Virus record (IMG/VR): IMGVR_UViG_3300020185_000126
Coordinates: 1-37,350 of that record
Strand: one strand, 5' to 3'
From: a virus
DNA: 37,350 nucleotides
How positions within the stretch are numbered: the stretch's first letter is position 1; the number at the start of each line of letters is the position of its first letter. The position numbers and the translations under genes are program-made. Below are positions 17,059 through 24,410 of this stretch, piece after piece. The notes beneath the pieces are model-generated. The model ran no database searches, had not been told where the DNA came from, and saw only the letters and a program-made list of their open reading frames with translations.

Positions 17059-17390
17059 TCAATTAATTTAGATTCAATAGATGCTTCGTGTTGTATTTCT
17101 TGTCTTTCAACATAACCTCTTTTTTTACCTAGAGTTTTGAGTAAAAAAATTGTTGCTGTAGTATTACCTTCTTGAATTTGTTTATGTAATTGACTTTCAG
17201 CGAAATCTAATGTAACATTTTTTAAATCATTACAAGTTTTTTGGTATTCTTTATCTTCATTATACCATCTGTAATGTGTACTTCTATCTATACCTACTTG
17301 TTTACATGCTGTTGTAACAACACCTAATGATTTTTCTAAAGCATTAACCATTGCTTCCTTTTTTAGTGTTGCATTTTGTTGTTTATCCAT
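17031..17390 (-). CDS. terS: Terminase small subunit
   Basis: This 119-residue protein contains a helix-turn-helix near the N-terminus (SLGVVTTACKQVGIDRSTHYRWYNED). A helical segment follows, including DFAESQLHKQIQEGNTTATIFLLKT, which resembles small terminase oligomerisation regions. It recognises the packaging site and feeds DNA to TerL. A structured, repeat-bearing element (17404-17467) lies only 14 bases upstream and is a candidate binding site. Confidence 0.85.
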   Translation of the reverse strand: MDKQQNATLKKEAMVNALEKSLGVVTTACKQVGIDRSTHYRWYNEDKEYQKTCNDLKNVTLDFAESQLHKQIQEGNTTATIFLLKTLGKKRGYVERQEIQHEASIESKLIEWTPANEKE

Positions 17391-17403
17391 TATACAAAAC
17401 TAT

Positions 17404-17467
17404 AAAAAAAAAGGTAGAAACTCTACTCAGGGTGAGGATGAGTATTTGTAGATGAGTAACTACCTTT
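17404..17467 (-). terminator. Structured element with repeats and T-run before terS (terminator or packaging-site candidate)
   Basis: On the minus strand an 8-bp outer stem (17460-17467 with 17410-17417) encloses an inner 6-bp stem (17453-17458 with 17424-17429), followed by nine T. The plus-strand octamer GATGAGTA occurs twice (17437-17444 and 17451-17458), so TACTCA can pair with either copy, giving two alternative folds. It would terminate transcripts from 17494-17987. The repeats could also be TerS-binding or packaging signals. Confidence 0.6.
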
Positions 17468-17493
17468 AAAATGTCGCTTTCCAATAGGACTTT

Positions 17494-17625
17494 TTAATTA
17501 TCTATTTTTTGTATAATTTTTCCTTCTAAATCAATTATAGTATAACCGTGAAATTTTAATAATTCAATTGCATCACCTATTTTTTTAACTCTCTGTCTAT
17601 AATGATCAAATATTTCGTTTTCCAT
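17494..17625 (-). CDS. Small hypothetical protein (43 aa)
   Basis: The product begins MENEIFDHYRQRVKKIGDAI and contains HGYTIIDLEGKIIQKI. Its ATG overlaps the stop of the previous gene by one base (TAATG), and it ends just before the structured element at 17404-17467. The first half is a probable amphipathic helix and the second a beta hairpin. No family was recognised. Coupling makes it likely real. Confidence 0.55.
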   Translation of the reverse strand: MENEIFDHYRQRVKKIGDAIELLKFHGYTIIDLEGKIIQKIDN

Positions 17626-17987
17626 TATCTTCTGTAATAAGAATTAGTTTGTGCTTTTGGTTGACCATCCCATTCCATAGCATTAGAATAAGAATTTATA
17701 GCTATCCTAGCGGTAGTATAATGATCGTAATAAGCATATTTAATTTTCTTTTTCATTGGCTCACCCTCTGCTGCTGGATAAGGCATTACAGCATCTGTAT
17801 AAGGTGTGCTTTTTATTTCATCTAGTTGACTTTCAATTGGAACAAGGATTACACTTGCTTTTCCTACTAATTCTTTGACCTTGTAATAATCAATATTTGT
17901 TTGATCATAACCCCAAGAATTGTAAAATATATCTCCTACTTTAGTTTTTGAATTGTCGTAAATGTATCTTTTTTTAGTTTTTTCCAT
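17625..17987 (-). CDS. Conserved phage protein of unknown function (120 aa)
   Basis: This 120-residue soluble protein has the segment VGDIFYNSWGYDQTNIDYYKVKELVGK followed by VILVPIESQ. It resembles a widespread phage hypothetical family that reads 'GDi...SWGYDQTNvdfYqVv', for which I know no function. The C-terminus is Tyr-, Arg- and Asn-rich. It lies between the modification operon and terS and is transcribed with the 43-aa gene. Confidence 0.6.
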   Translation of the reverse strand: MEKTKKRYIYDNSKTKVGDIFYNSWGYDQTNIDYYKVKELVGKASVILVPIESQLDEIKSTPYTDAVMPYPAAEGEPMKKKIKYAYYDHYTTARIAINSYSNAMEWDGQPKAQTNSYYRR

Positions 17988-18015
17988 AATTAATTTTTTA
18001 ATTTACAGTAAAGTT

Positions 18016-18044
18016 AAAAAAAAATTTAATATTAAAAAAATATT
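18016..18044 (-). terminator. Weak AT-only hairpin after the modification operon
   Basis: AATATT pairs with AATATT (18039-18044 with 18028-18033), followed on the minus strand by AAA and then nine T. It lies within the 62-base gap after FolE. Stem stability would be low, so termination is only a possibility. Confidence 0.3.
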
Positions 18045-18049
18045 TTACA

Positions 18050-18889
18050 TTATTTTTGCCTAATAAGATTTAAAAACTCATTACGAGGGTTGAATTCATC
18101 TTTAAATTTACCAATCATTTTAGACGTCGTAGTAAACGTATCGTGCTTTTTTACACCTCTCATCTCCATACACATATGCTTAGCTGTTAAAACAACTGCT
18201 ACACCTTTAGGGTCGAGTTTATCTTGTAAAAATTCAGCTACTTGAGTAGTAATACGTTCTTGATTTTGTAATCTTCTTGAAAATGTTTCAAGTGTTCTAG
18301 CTAATTTACTCAAACCAACTATTCTTTTGTTTGGAATGTAAGCTATATGACCATATCCAAAAAAAGGCGCTATATGGTGTTCACATAATGAATGAAAAGG
18401 AATATTTGTTTGTACTATCATTTCATCATATCCCTCACCTTCAAAAGTAGTACAATTCCAATTGGGTGGATTTAAAAACTCTTTAAAAAACTTAATAAAC
18501 CTTTTTGGTGTATCTAGTAAACCCTCTCTAGTTACATCCTCTCCAAAATATTGTAATAATCTCTTTACATTGTCCTCAACTGTTTCTACTGTATCGTTTT
18601 CTTTAACTTCCCAAGGAAAAACTATCCAATCGTTATGGTACTCTTTTTTCTTATCTATTAATACCTCAAATGGTTTTTTAAAATTTTTATATCTTTCTTG
18701 TGTTGTTCCGCTATCAATTAAATCATCAACTATAACATCACAATCTTCTATTTTATCAACCGCATTTCCAATTACTCCAGCTACAACTTGACCACCCCTA
18801 GGAACACCCCAAAAATTAGAGTTAGGATATTTTTTTTTAATTTTTAAAGCTCTTACAAATATCTCATCCCACGTTATATACTTCTTCAT
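18050..18889 (-). CDS. folE: Phosphoribosyltransferase-GTP cyclohydrolase I fusion
   Basis: This 279-residue protein has two parts. Residues about 1-95 look like a type I phosphoribosyltransferase: WGVPRGGQVVAG (27-38), the PRPP-binding motif VDDLIDSGTT (54-63), and WIVFPWE (88-94). Residues about 98-279 are GTP cyclohydrolase I, with CEHH (169-172) and HMCMEMRGV (238-246) giving the zinc ligands, plus STS-like TTTS. FolE opens GTP to dihydroneopterin triphosphate, the first step to preQ0. The PRTase may recycle or channel purine bases, but that is a guess. It is the last gene of the que operon, with a 4-base overlap with queE. Confidence 0.88.
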   Translation of the reverse strand: MKKYITWDEIFVRALKIKKKYPNSNFWGVPRGGQVVAGVIGNAVDKIEDCDVIVDDLIDSGTTQERYKNFKKPFEVLIDKKKEYHNDWIVFPWEVKENDTVETVEDNVKRLLQYFGEDVTREGLLDTPKRFIKFFKEFLNPPNWNCTTFEGEGYDEMIVQTNIPFHSLCEHHIAPFFGYGHIAYIPNKRIVGLSKLARTLETFSRRLQNQERITTQVAEFLQDKLDPKGVAVVLTAKHMCMEMRGVKKHDTFTTTSKMIGKFKDEFNPRNEFLNLIRQK

Positions 18890-19617
18890 ACTCCAGTTTT
18901 TTTATTCCAAATTTCTATGTGTAACCTTGTAGTAAAATTAATATGATTATTTTTTGCTAATTCAACTACAAATTGTTTATTCTGATTTAATAATTCTTGA
19001 TTTTCTCCTGCTGGCATTAAATAAATTTTATTTCTATCTATTAATGGCATATATAAATGTCCTATCTCATGCCATTCTTTCATTTTGTTAATTACAAATT
19101 TAAATATAGTGTTGTGTTTATTTAATTCTATTATTACATCCTCTTTAAAAGTCATAGAAGTATCATTACCACTGTTTAATAATTTAGGACTACAATTCCA
19201 CAAATCAATATTTAATAATAGATATTCATTAGGCATTATGGTTCCATTTGTTTCTACCTCAAAAAATGCATAAGGATTAATCTCTTTGTAAACGTATTTC
19301 ATAAATTCTTCTAATCCCTTTTGTTGCATCGTTGGTTCTCCGCCAGTCAAAATAACGTGAGCACCTAGTTTTATTGCTTTTATACATTCTTCATCTAATA
19401 TTTCATTTACTGGTTTTGAGGTAGCTTTCATCCATACCTCTACTGTATCACACCTAAATTCTGCGCCATTATGTAATTCTCCATCAAATTGAGTTCCCAT
19501 ACCGCCACACATAAGATTACAACCACCTAATCTAACAAATACACTTGGAATACCAACTGTTTTACCCTCTCCTTGTATTGAGTAAAAAACCTCGCTAATT
19601 GCTAATTTCGTTTCCAT
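18886..19617 (-). CDS. queE: QueE, 7-carboxy-7-deazaguanine synthase (radical SAM)
   Basis: This 243-residue protein starts EVFYSIQGEGKTVGIPSVFVR, the hallmark QueE N-terminus. The cluster cysteines are C33, C37 and C56 (GGCNLMC, then RCDTVEVW). The spacing C-x3-C-x18-C differs from the usual C-x3-C-x2-C, with an insertion before the third Cys. VILTGGEPTMQ is the SAM/substrate GGEP motif, and FEVETNGT follows. It converts 6-carboxytetrahydropterin to CDG in preQ0 synthesis. It overlaps queD by 23 bases and folE by 4. Confidence 0.93.
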   Translation of the reverse strand: METKLAISEVFYSIQGEGKTVGIPSVFVRLGGCNLMCGGMGTQFDGELHNGAEFRCDTVEVWMKATSKPVNEILDEECIKAIKLGAHVILTGGEPTMQQKGLEEFMKYVYKEINPYAFFEVETNGTIMPNEYLLLNIDLWNCSPKLLNSGNDTSMTFKEDVIIELNKHNTIFKFVINKMKEWHEIGHLYMPLIDRNKIYLMPAGENQELLNQNKQFVVELAKNNHINFTTRLHIEIWNKKTGV

Positions 19618-20011
19618 TATATATAATTGTTGATGATTTTGTTTCCGCTAATTGTATCTCACATATTGGTAATTTAGTTTCGTTTTTAATTCTTGTAAAT
19701 AACCAAATCGCCATATTTTCAGCACTTGTTTCGAAAGGTAGTTTTCTATAAGGTTCGTTTGATAAATCTAGAACCGAACATAAATTATCTTTTTCCCATA
19801 ACAAAAAATAATGATCATAGTATTTAATAATTGGTTCAACTAAATTATCTATATCACTAAACAAAACAGTTATACCGTTTTTCATAGTTGAAAAATTAAA
19901 TTTACATACTACATCGTATGTATGACCGTGTAATCTGCTACACTTTTCGCCAGCTTTTTTATTTCTATGTCCAGCATAAAAATAATATCTTTTTTGTATA
20001 ATCATATCCAT
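19595..20011 (-). CDS. queD: QueD, 6-carboxytetrahydropterin synthase
   Basis: This 138-residue PTPS-family enzyme has zinc His ligands in FYAGHR (residues 12-17) and RLHGHTY, and the catalytic Cys precedes the latter in KCSRLHGH. Further family features are VLFSDIDNLVEPI, a YYDHYFL His-Asp, and a terminal AETKSSTIIY matching the 'E....' substrate loop. It turns dihydroneopterin triphosphate into CPH4. The start at 20011 overlaps queC by 10 bases. Confidence 0.92.
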   Translation of the reverse strand: MDMIIQKRYYFYAGHRNKKAGEKCSRLHGHTYDVVCKFNFSTMKNGITVLFSDIDNLVEPIIKYYDHYFLLWEKDNLCSVLDLSNEPYRKLPFETSAENMAIWLFTRIKNETKLPICEIQLAETKSSTIIYNGNEISN

Positions 20012-20619
20012 CCTTTTTCTTTTGCCTCGTAATAACCCTCAACACGTAATTCAGTTGCATGATTATCATTAACACCATACCCCCATTCGTTTAAAATATT
20101 AGAACCATTATAATCAGTCATAGTATCATTAATTATAATATCTAAAATATTTAAATCTTTTGCCATTTTCCAAGTTTCTGCTTTGGTTAAGTACATTAAT
20201 GGAGTATGTATTCTAAAATCAATATCCATTCCTAATGTTAATGTTAATTGAATACTATCAATAAATTTTCTTCTACAATCTGGATAATCTTGAAAATCCA
20301 TTTGACAAGTACCTGTAATTAAATCTGTAATCTCTAATCCTTTTGCATAAATTCCTGCTATAGTTATAAACAAACTATTTCGTCCCTCAGTTAATCTTAA
20401 ATTACTAGAATTATTTGTTTTTAATAAATGTTCAATATCAAATATCTTATACTCAATATTTTCTTTATCACAAATTTTTTGAGCAGATTCTAATTCGATT
20501 TTATGTTTTTGACCGTAATCAAATCCAACTGCATAAATTTTATCGTATTTTTCTTTTGCCCAATATAAGCAAGTAGTAGAATCTTGACCACCACTAAATA
20601 ATATTACTGCGTCTTTCAT
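20002..20619 (-). CDS. queC: QueC, preQ0 synthase, with the zinc cysteines missing
   Basis: This 205-residue PP-loop ATPase has FSGGQDSTT (residues 8-16), VGFDYGQKH, a TGTCQMDFQDYPDCR segment, and a HTPLMYLTKAETW motif, all typical of QueC, which makes preQ0 from CDG, ammonia and ATP. The C-terminal zinc site, normally four Cys in a C...CxxCxxC-LR arrangement, is replaced here by WGYGVNDNHATELRVEGY with no Cys. The LR..GY frame is kept, so this looks like a variant rather than a truncation. It starts directly after the DpdA stop. Confidence 0.9.
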   Translation of the reverse strand: MKDAVILFSGGQDSTTCLYWAKEKYDKIYAVGFDYGQKHKIELESAQKICDKENIEYKIFDIEHLLKTNNSSNLRLTEGRNSLFITIAGIYAKGLEITDLITGTCQMDFQDYPDCRRKFIDSIQLTLTLGMDIDFRIHTPLMYLTKAETWKMAKDLNILDIIINDTMTDYNGSNILNEWGYGVNDNHATELRVEGYYEAKEKGWI

Positions 20620-21348
20620 TTATATAGTATTTAAATATTTACCGTATTTTACCCACTCAAAAAAATTATGTCTGCAAGTTTCTCTGGTTTTAATTCTTTT
20701 TCCCTCTGGTTTTACAAATTTTTCCATTTTTTTGTTTTTAAAATTATATACACCACCAAACCTATTACCACTTAACCAGCTTGTACTATCAACACTATAA
20801 AAAGGTATATCAAGTAAACCCTTTTGACTTGTATAACCTAAACCATGTACTCTTACATTTTTTTTATTTGCGTATTGTACTAATTTTTTTAATTTATCAG
20901 GTTGATTTCTTGTCCACCTTGTACCGTGTTGTCCACTAGCACCAATAGCTATATAATTATATTTATCGCATAACATTTTATAATAATCTATACCTAAAAA
21001 AATATGAAAAACTGGAATACATTTTTTTTTAGTTTTTTTTTCTATTAAATCTCTAATATCCTCAGTTTTTTTTATACCAATTAATTTATATATATCTAGT
21101 TCAAAAAAATACCTTACATCGTATTTATTTATAAAATCAATATAATCATTTACATATTTTTTAATATCAACTTTAACACCGCCAAACATTGAAAAAGCAC
21201 CACTATCTAAAAGAAAATTATTATACTGGTGTAGTACTTTTGCTTCTTTTTCGTTTATATGAAAAAAAGTATGTAATCTATTAAAATCATAATAATTTAA
21301 CTCCATCCAAGTATCTTGCCAACCAGCACCAGCTAAAAAAAGTTTCAT
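20620..21348 (-). CDS. dpdA: DpdA-like DNA-guanine transglycosylase
   Basis: This 242-residue TIM-barrel-like protein distantly related to tRNA-guanine transglycosylase has FLLDSGAFS (residues 45-53), ELDIY (83-87), PVFHI, IAIGASG (133-139), VHGLGYT (167-173) and YSVDSTSW (184-191). These motifs fit the short phage DpdA type, which swaps guanine in DNA for preQ0. Asp 48 and Asp 187 are candidate catalytic acids by analogy. It is placed between a ParB-like gene (ATGA overlap) and queC, and no QueF or ArcS gene is present, so preQ0 or a near derivative is the predicted base. Confidence 0.82.
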   Translation of the reverse strand: MKLFLAGAGWQDTWMELNYYDFNRLHTFFHINEKEAKVLHQYNNFLLDSGAFSMFGGVKVDIKKYVNDYIDFINKYDVRYFFELDIYKLIGIKKTEDIRDLIEKKTKKKCIPVFHIFLGIDYYKMLCDKYNYIAIGASGQHGTRWTRNQPDKLKKLVQYANKKNVRVHGLGYTSQKGLLDIPFYSVDSTSWLSGNRFGGVYNFKNKKMEKFVKPEGKRIKTRETCRHNFFEWVKYGKYLNTI

Positions 21349-21884
21349 AGTTTTAAAGCTTGTTTTAAAATGTCTTCTGCTTTTCTTCCATCAACTTTTA
21401 TTTTATCAATAATCTCGTTATACTCTAACTCGTTTTCGTATTTTAGTATAATTTTATTATTTGATTGTTCATTATCTTTTGTTACATCTATATATAAATC
21501 ATCTATATTAACATCTGTTTCGGTTTGCCAAACTTGTAAACCCCACTCGTCAAGTTTTACCTCACTCCAATCGTTAGCTAATATATCCCAATCCCACTCA
21601 CCAAAACCTAAATTATCTTTTATAATAAATTCTTTTTTTTGCTCCTCTGTCCAATTTAATACTTTATGTATATATACATCAAATAAACCAGCTGATTTAC
21701 ATGCTTTTAACCTCATATTACCGCCTAAAACAACCATATTTTCGTCAACTATTATAGGACGTTTTTGTAACATTTCCGGAAATTCTTTTATTGATTTAAC
21801 TAACTTTTTAAATTTTGTAGAATTAATATATCTTGGATTAGTTTTATTTTCTTTAACTAATTTAATATTACATTTTTCAATCAT
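21345..21884 (-). CDS. ParB/Srx-like DNA-binding protein coupled to dpdA
   Basis: From MIEKCNIKLVKENKTNPRY the product is a 179-residue protein with a ParB-like N-domain: FKKLVKSIKEFPEMLQKRPI, VVLGGNMRLKACKSAGL (the 'GGnmRl.A' signature), then TEEQKKEFIIKDNLGFGEWDWDILAN. This exact layout commonly forms the N-terminus of phage ParB-DNA methylase fusions. Here the methylase domain is absent and dpdA starts within its stop codon. An in-frame ATG at 21992 is rejected because the 36 extra residues are unlike the family and overlap the upstream gene. A targeting or nicking role is inferred. Confidence 0.8.
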   Translation of the reverse strand: MIEKCNIKLVKENKTNPRYINSTKFKKLVKSIKEFPEMLQKRPIIVDENMVVLGGNMRLKACKSAGLFDVYIHKVLNWTEEQKKEFIIKDNLGFGEWDWDILANDWSEVKLDEWGLQVWQTETDVNIDDLYIDVTKDNEQSNNKIILKYENELEYNEIIDKIKVDGRKAEDILKQALKL

Positions 21885-22107
21885 TGTAACTGTTTTGCTT
21901 ATACAAATATAAAAATAAATCCCAAATTTTGTTTGATGCAATACTTTGATTTTTATAAAAATAAGGTGACCTTGAGATATTATTATTATCATTTACCTCG
22001 ATAAAACACTCTTTTTTACCTTTAATTGGCACTATATATATAGTAATATTATTATTTAAACACCAGCTTTGTGCTTTATGATATATATTCATATTTATAT
22101 TTATCAA
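21877..22107 (-). CDS. Small hypothetical protein (76 aa) before the ParB-like gene
   Basis: This product has NIYHKAQSWCLNNNITIYIVPIKGKKECFIEVNDN and ends QNSYND. It is a compact alpha-beta-like soluble protein with no known motif. The ATG at 22107 overlaps the zinc-ribbon gene by 32 bases; a second ATG at 22092 would overlap by 17 and is equally possible. Its end overlaps the ParB-like start by 8 bases, so it belongs to the modification operon. No family was recognised. Confidence 0.6.
   Translation of the reverse strand: MININMNIYHKAQSWCLNNNITIYIVPIKGKKECFIEVNDNNNISRSPYFYKNQSIASNKIWDLFLYLYKQNSYND
21904..21911 (-). promoter_or_regulatory. Possible -7 box inside the operon, before the ParB-dpdA-que genes
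   Basis: The minus strand reads TATATTTG (TAnnTTTG), 19 bases before the ParB-like ATG at 21884. TTG triplets upstream lie 11 or 27 bases away, outside the usual spacing, so confidence is low. Confidence 0.3.
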
Positions 22108-22243
22108 TTAATTCTTTACAATTAATACATTGTAAAGCTGACCAACTAAAATGATAAACAATAAAACGTTCACTACAATTTGGACATACAATAATTTTAC
22201 CTAAACCAGCTCTAGTATGTTTATTTACTTTTTTTAATCCCAT
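22076..22243 (-). CDS. Small zinc-ribbon protein (55 aa)
   Basis: The product has two CxxC knuckles, IIVCPNCSERF and LQCINCKELI, separated by 17 residues and so forming a probable zinc ribbon after a basic N-terminus (MGLKKVNKHTRAGLGK). The start overlaps the primase-helicase stop by 10 bases and the end overlaps the 76-aa gene by 32, linking the replication genes to the modification operon. Nucleic-acid binding is likely by type, and the target is unknown. Confidence 0.7.
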   Translation of the reverse strand: MGLKKVNKHTRAGLGKIIVCPNCSERFIVYHFSWSALQCINCKELIDKYKYEYIS

Positions 22244-23913
22244 GGTATATTATTTTTAATTTTAAGTGATTTTGAATTTTGATCAATACTTTTATATACT
22301 CCACCGTTTATAAAATCTGGTGCTACATAAAAATGACCTAATTGACCGTTTTCTTTTCTTTTAACTTTTTCAATATATACAGTAACTACATCACTATTGT
22401 ACTCAGTTTTTTGTCCTATGTTTCTAAACACTATAATACCATTATAACATTTATTAAAAAAATCAGCCGATCCACTAATACTATACAAAGTAGGTTTTTT
22501 ATATTGACCACCCTCACTTTCAATTTTTCTAGGGTGTGCAACTAAAAATAAATGAGTATTGGTTTGTTGACAAAATTGAGTTATTTGACTTAATTCTCTA
22601 CCTATGTAACTAAAATCTCTTTGTGCTGAATGATCAAGCATATTCCAAGGATCAATAACACATAAATTAATTCCTTTTTGTAATACTAATTCTTTAAACA
22701 ATTTTAAAATACCTTTTAATGTTAAGTTTTCTAAATCTATTTTAATCCAAAAAAAGTGATCCTCAATAAAATCTTTTACTTGATTTAAATCGTCGTTATT
22801 ACAATTTTTACCCATTAATTTATTAGCTATTCTTTTTATATGTCCCTCGTATGGAAAACTTTCTGGAGAAAACATAGCACATCTAAAATTATGATCAACA
22901 GCCATATTACATAAAATTTGATCTAAAACATCTGATTTACCACTATTAGGAATACCAGATACTACTGACCATTCACCCATTCCAATTTTAATAAAAGTAT
23001 CACTATCTGGTAAACCAATATTATAATTTTTTACTCCGTTTTGATTATAATTTAAAACATTATCCCATAGGTTTGATATATTTAAAACACCTTCTAATGG
23101 AAAATTTTTAGCATTTTTAATTATATTTTGTAATGTATCAGAATCTTTTTTAACCAATACTTCGTTAGCATCTTTATAATCGCCAAACTCAACATATTTA
23201 CATCTATATCTTCCAAAACGTCTAGCTAATTCGTTTCTTAATTGTAAACCAGCTTCGTCATTATCAGTACACAAGATAATTTGTTTTTTATTTTTAAAAT
23301 ACTTCCAACAATTATCTAAATAATCAAGTCGTTGATTACCTTTACTAGCACCATTTGGAACACTACATACACTATACAAACCAACCTCGTGTAAACTTAA
23401 AGCATCCATTTCACCCTCAACTATATAACATTTATCGTTATTTTTTATATTATTTAAACCATAAAAAATTAACTCTGCACCTGATACTAACTTAAAATTT
23501 TTATCTCTATCTCTATATTTAATATTAACAATATTATCATCTCTATAATAATTAAAATTTATACATTTTCTTTTAGCTTGTACTTGTGGTATATATTCAA
23601 TTGATTCACCAATTTTCCAATGTATTAAAGTTGGTTCTTTTATACCTCGTTTTGTAAACCATTTAATTATACTATCCGTTATATTAGAATTAATTTTTGG
23701 TGGTAAAACATACTCAACTTTTGGTTTAAATTTAACATTACCACCCCATCCACAATGATGACAATTATATAAACCGTCGTCTATATTAACACTTAAACAA
23801 GGATCTTTTTTCTTTTTTCTTGTACTTGAACATTTAGGACATAAAGCATGTACTTGACCACTTGACTGTTTTAATATAATACCCAAATCTTGTAAAGCTG
23901 TATAATTACTCAT
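22234..23913 (-). CDS. Primase-helicase (T7 gp4/Twinkle-like)
   Basis: This 559-residue replicative protein has a zinc finger at the N-terminus (CPKC at 25-28, CHHCGWGG at 51-58). A TOPRIM primase domain follows (IVEGEMDALS, about 164-173; LCTDNDEAG, 214-222), then a RecA-like helicase with Walker A GIPNSGKS (320-327). Later come a Walker B-like LCVIDPWNMLD, FLVAHPRK and the arginine-finger region ISGSADFFNKCYNG. The order matches T7 gp4. It unwinds DNA and primes synthesis at the fork. No phage DNA polymerase was found, so the host enzyme is probably used. Confidence 0.93.
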   Translation of the reverse strand: MSNYTALQDLGIILKQSSGQVHALCPKCSSTRKKKKDPCLSVNIDDGLYNCHHCGWGGNVKFKPKVEYVLPPKINSNITDSIIKWFTKRGIKEPTLIHWKIGESIEYIPQVQAKRKCINFNYYRDDNIVNIKYRDRDKNFKLVSGAELIFYGLNNIKNNDKCYIVEGEMDALSLHEVGLYSVCSVPNGASKGNQRLDYLDNCWKYFKNKKQIILCTDNDEAGLQLRNELARRFGRYRCKYVEFGDYKDANEVLVKKDSDTLQNIIKNAKNFPLEGVLNISNLWDNVLNYNQNGVKNYNIGLPDSDTFIKIGMGEWSVVSGIPNSGKSDVLDQILCNMAVDHNFRCAMFSPESFPYEGHIKRIANKLMGKNCNNDDLNQVKDFIEDHFFWIKIDLENLTLKGILKLFKELVLQKGINLCVIDPWNMLDHSAQRDFSYIGRELSQITQFCQQTNTHLFLVAHPRKIESEGGQYKKPTLYSISGSADFFNKCYNGIIVFRNIGQKTEYNSDVVTVYIEKVKRKENGQLGHFYVAPDFINGGVYKSIDQNSKSLKIKNNIPWD

Positions 23914-24410
23914 ATTTTTAAATCTCTTATATCCAATAATAAAGATTTTTTTACAACATAACTCTCTATTTTTGTCATTTTTAAATTTTCTTTTTTAAAT
24001 ACCATCTCGTTTGTAGCGAAGCCCTCGAATCTAAATCTAGGATAAATACAACTAAATAAAGCGAATAAGTTACAATCACTTTTTGCGTATTTTGGTATCA
24101 TTAAAGGATTATTATAATTTCTATTTACTTTAACATCAACTGTATTATTTATAAATACAGCATCGTAATAATCAGTACCTAATTGTTTTGAGGTATTATG
24201 TATTTTAAAATCAGGATATAAATTTAATTCTCTACAAAAAATAAATTCAGCACCAAAACCAACTATATTTAGTTTTACATCACTTTTATCGTTTACTGTC
24301 TTATAACCATTCCAACCAGTTTTAACTTTATTAAAGTGTCTTTGTTTTGCGGCTAACTCAACTATCTCTTGCTCGTAATTATCTAAATAATAAATTTTAC
24401 CTTTTGTCAT
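23910..24410 (-). CDS. Possible PD-(D/E)XK-type nuclease (166 aa)
   Basis: This 166-residue protein sits between the winged-helix replication gene and the primase-helicase, with 4-base overlaps on both sides. It contains FGAEFIFCRELNLYPDF, then LGTDYYDAVFINNTVDVKVNRN, where E, D and D-V-K fall in the order of a PD-(D/E)XK core. Later strands are MIPKYAKSDCNLFALFS. A resolvase or structure-specific nuclease would suit the position, but the family is not certain. Confidence 0.5.
   Translation of the reverse strand: MTKGKIYYLDNYEQEIVELAAKQRHFNKVKTGWNGYKTVNDKSDVKLNIVGFGAEFIFCRELNLYPDFKIHNTSKQLGTDYYDAVFINNTVDVKVNRNYNNPLMIPKYAKSDCNLFALFSCIYPRFRFEGFATNEMVFKKENLKMTKIESYVVKKSLLLDIRDLKI

Noticed and set aside
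17404-17467. tRNA-like gene
   Set aside because: The outer stem has acceptor-like length, but there is no T-loop, anticodon arm or CCA.
21885-21992. Extended start of the ParB-like gene at 21992
   Set aside because: The extra 36 residues are hydrophobic and unlike the family, and they overlap the 76-aa gene.
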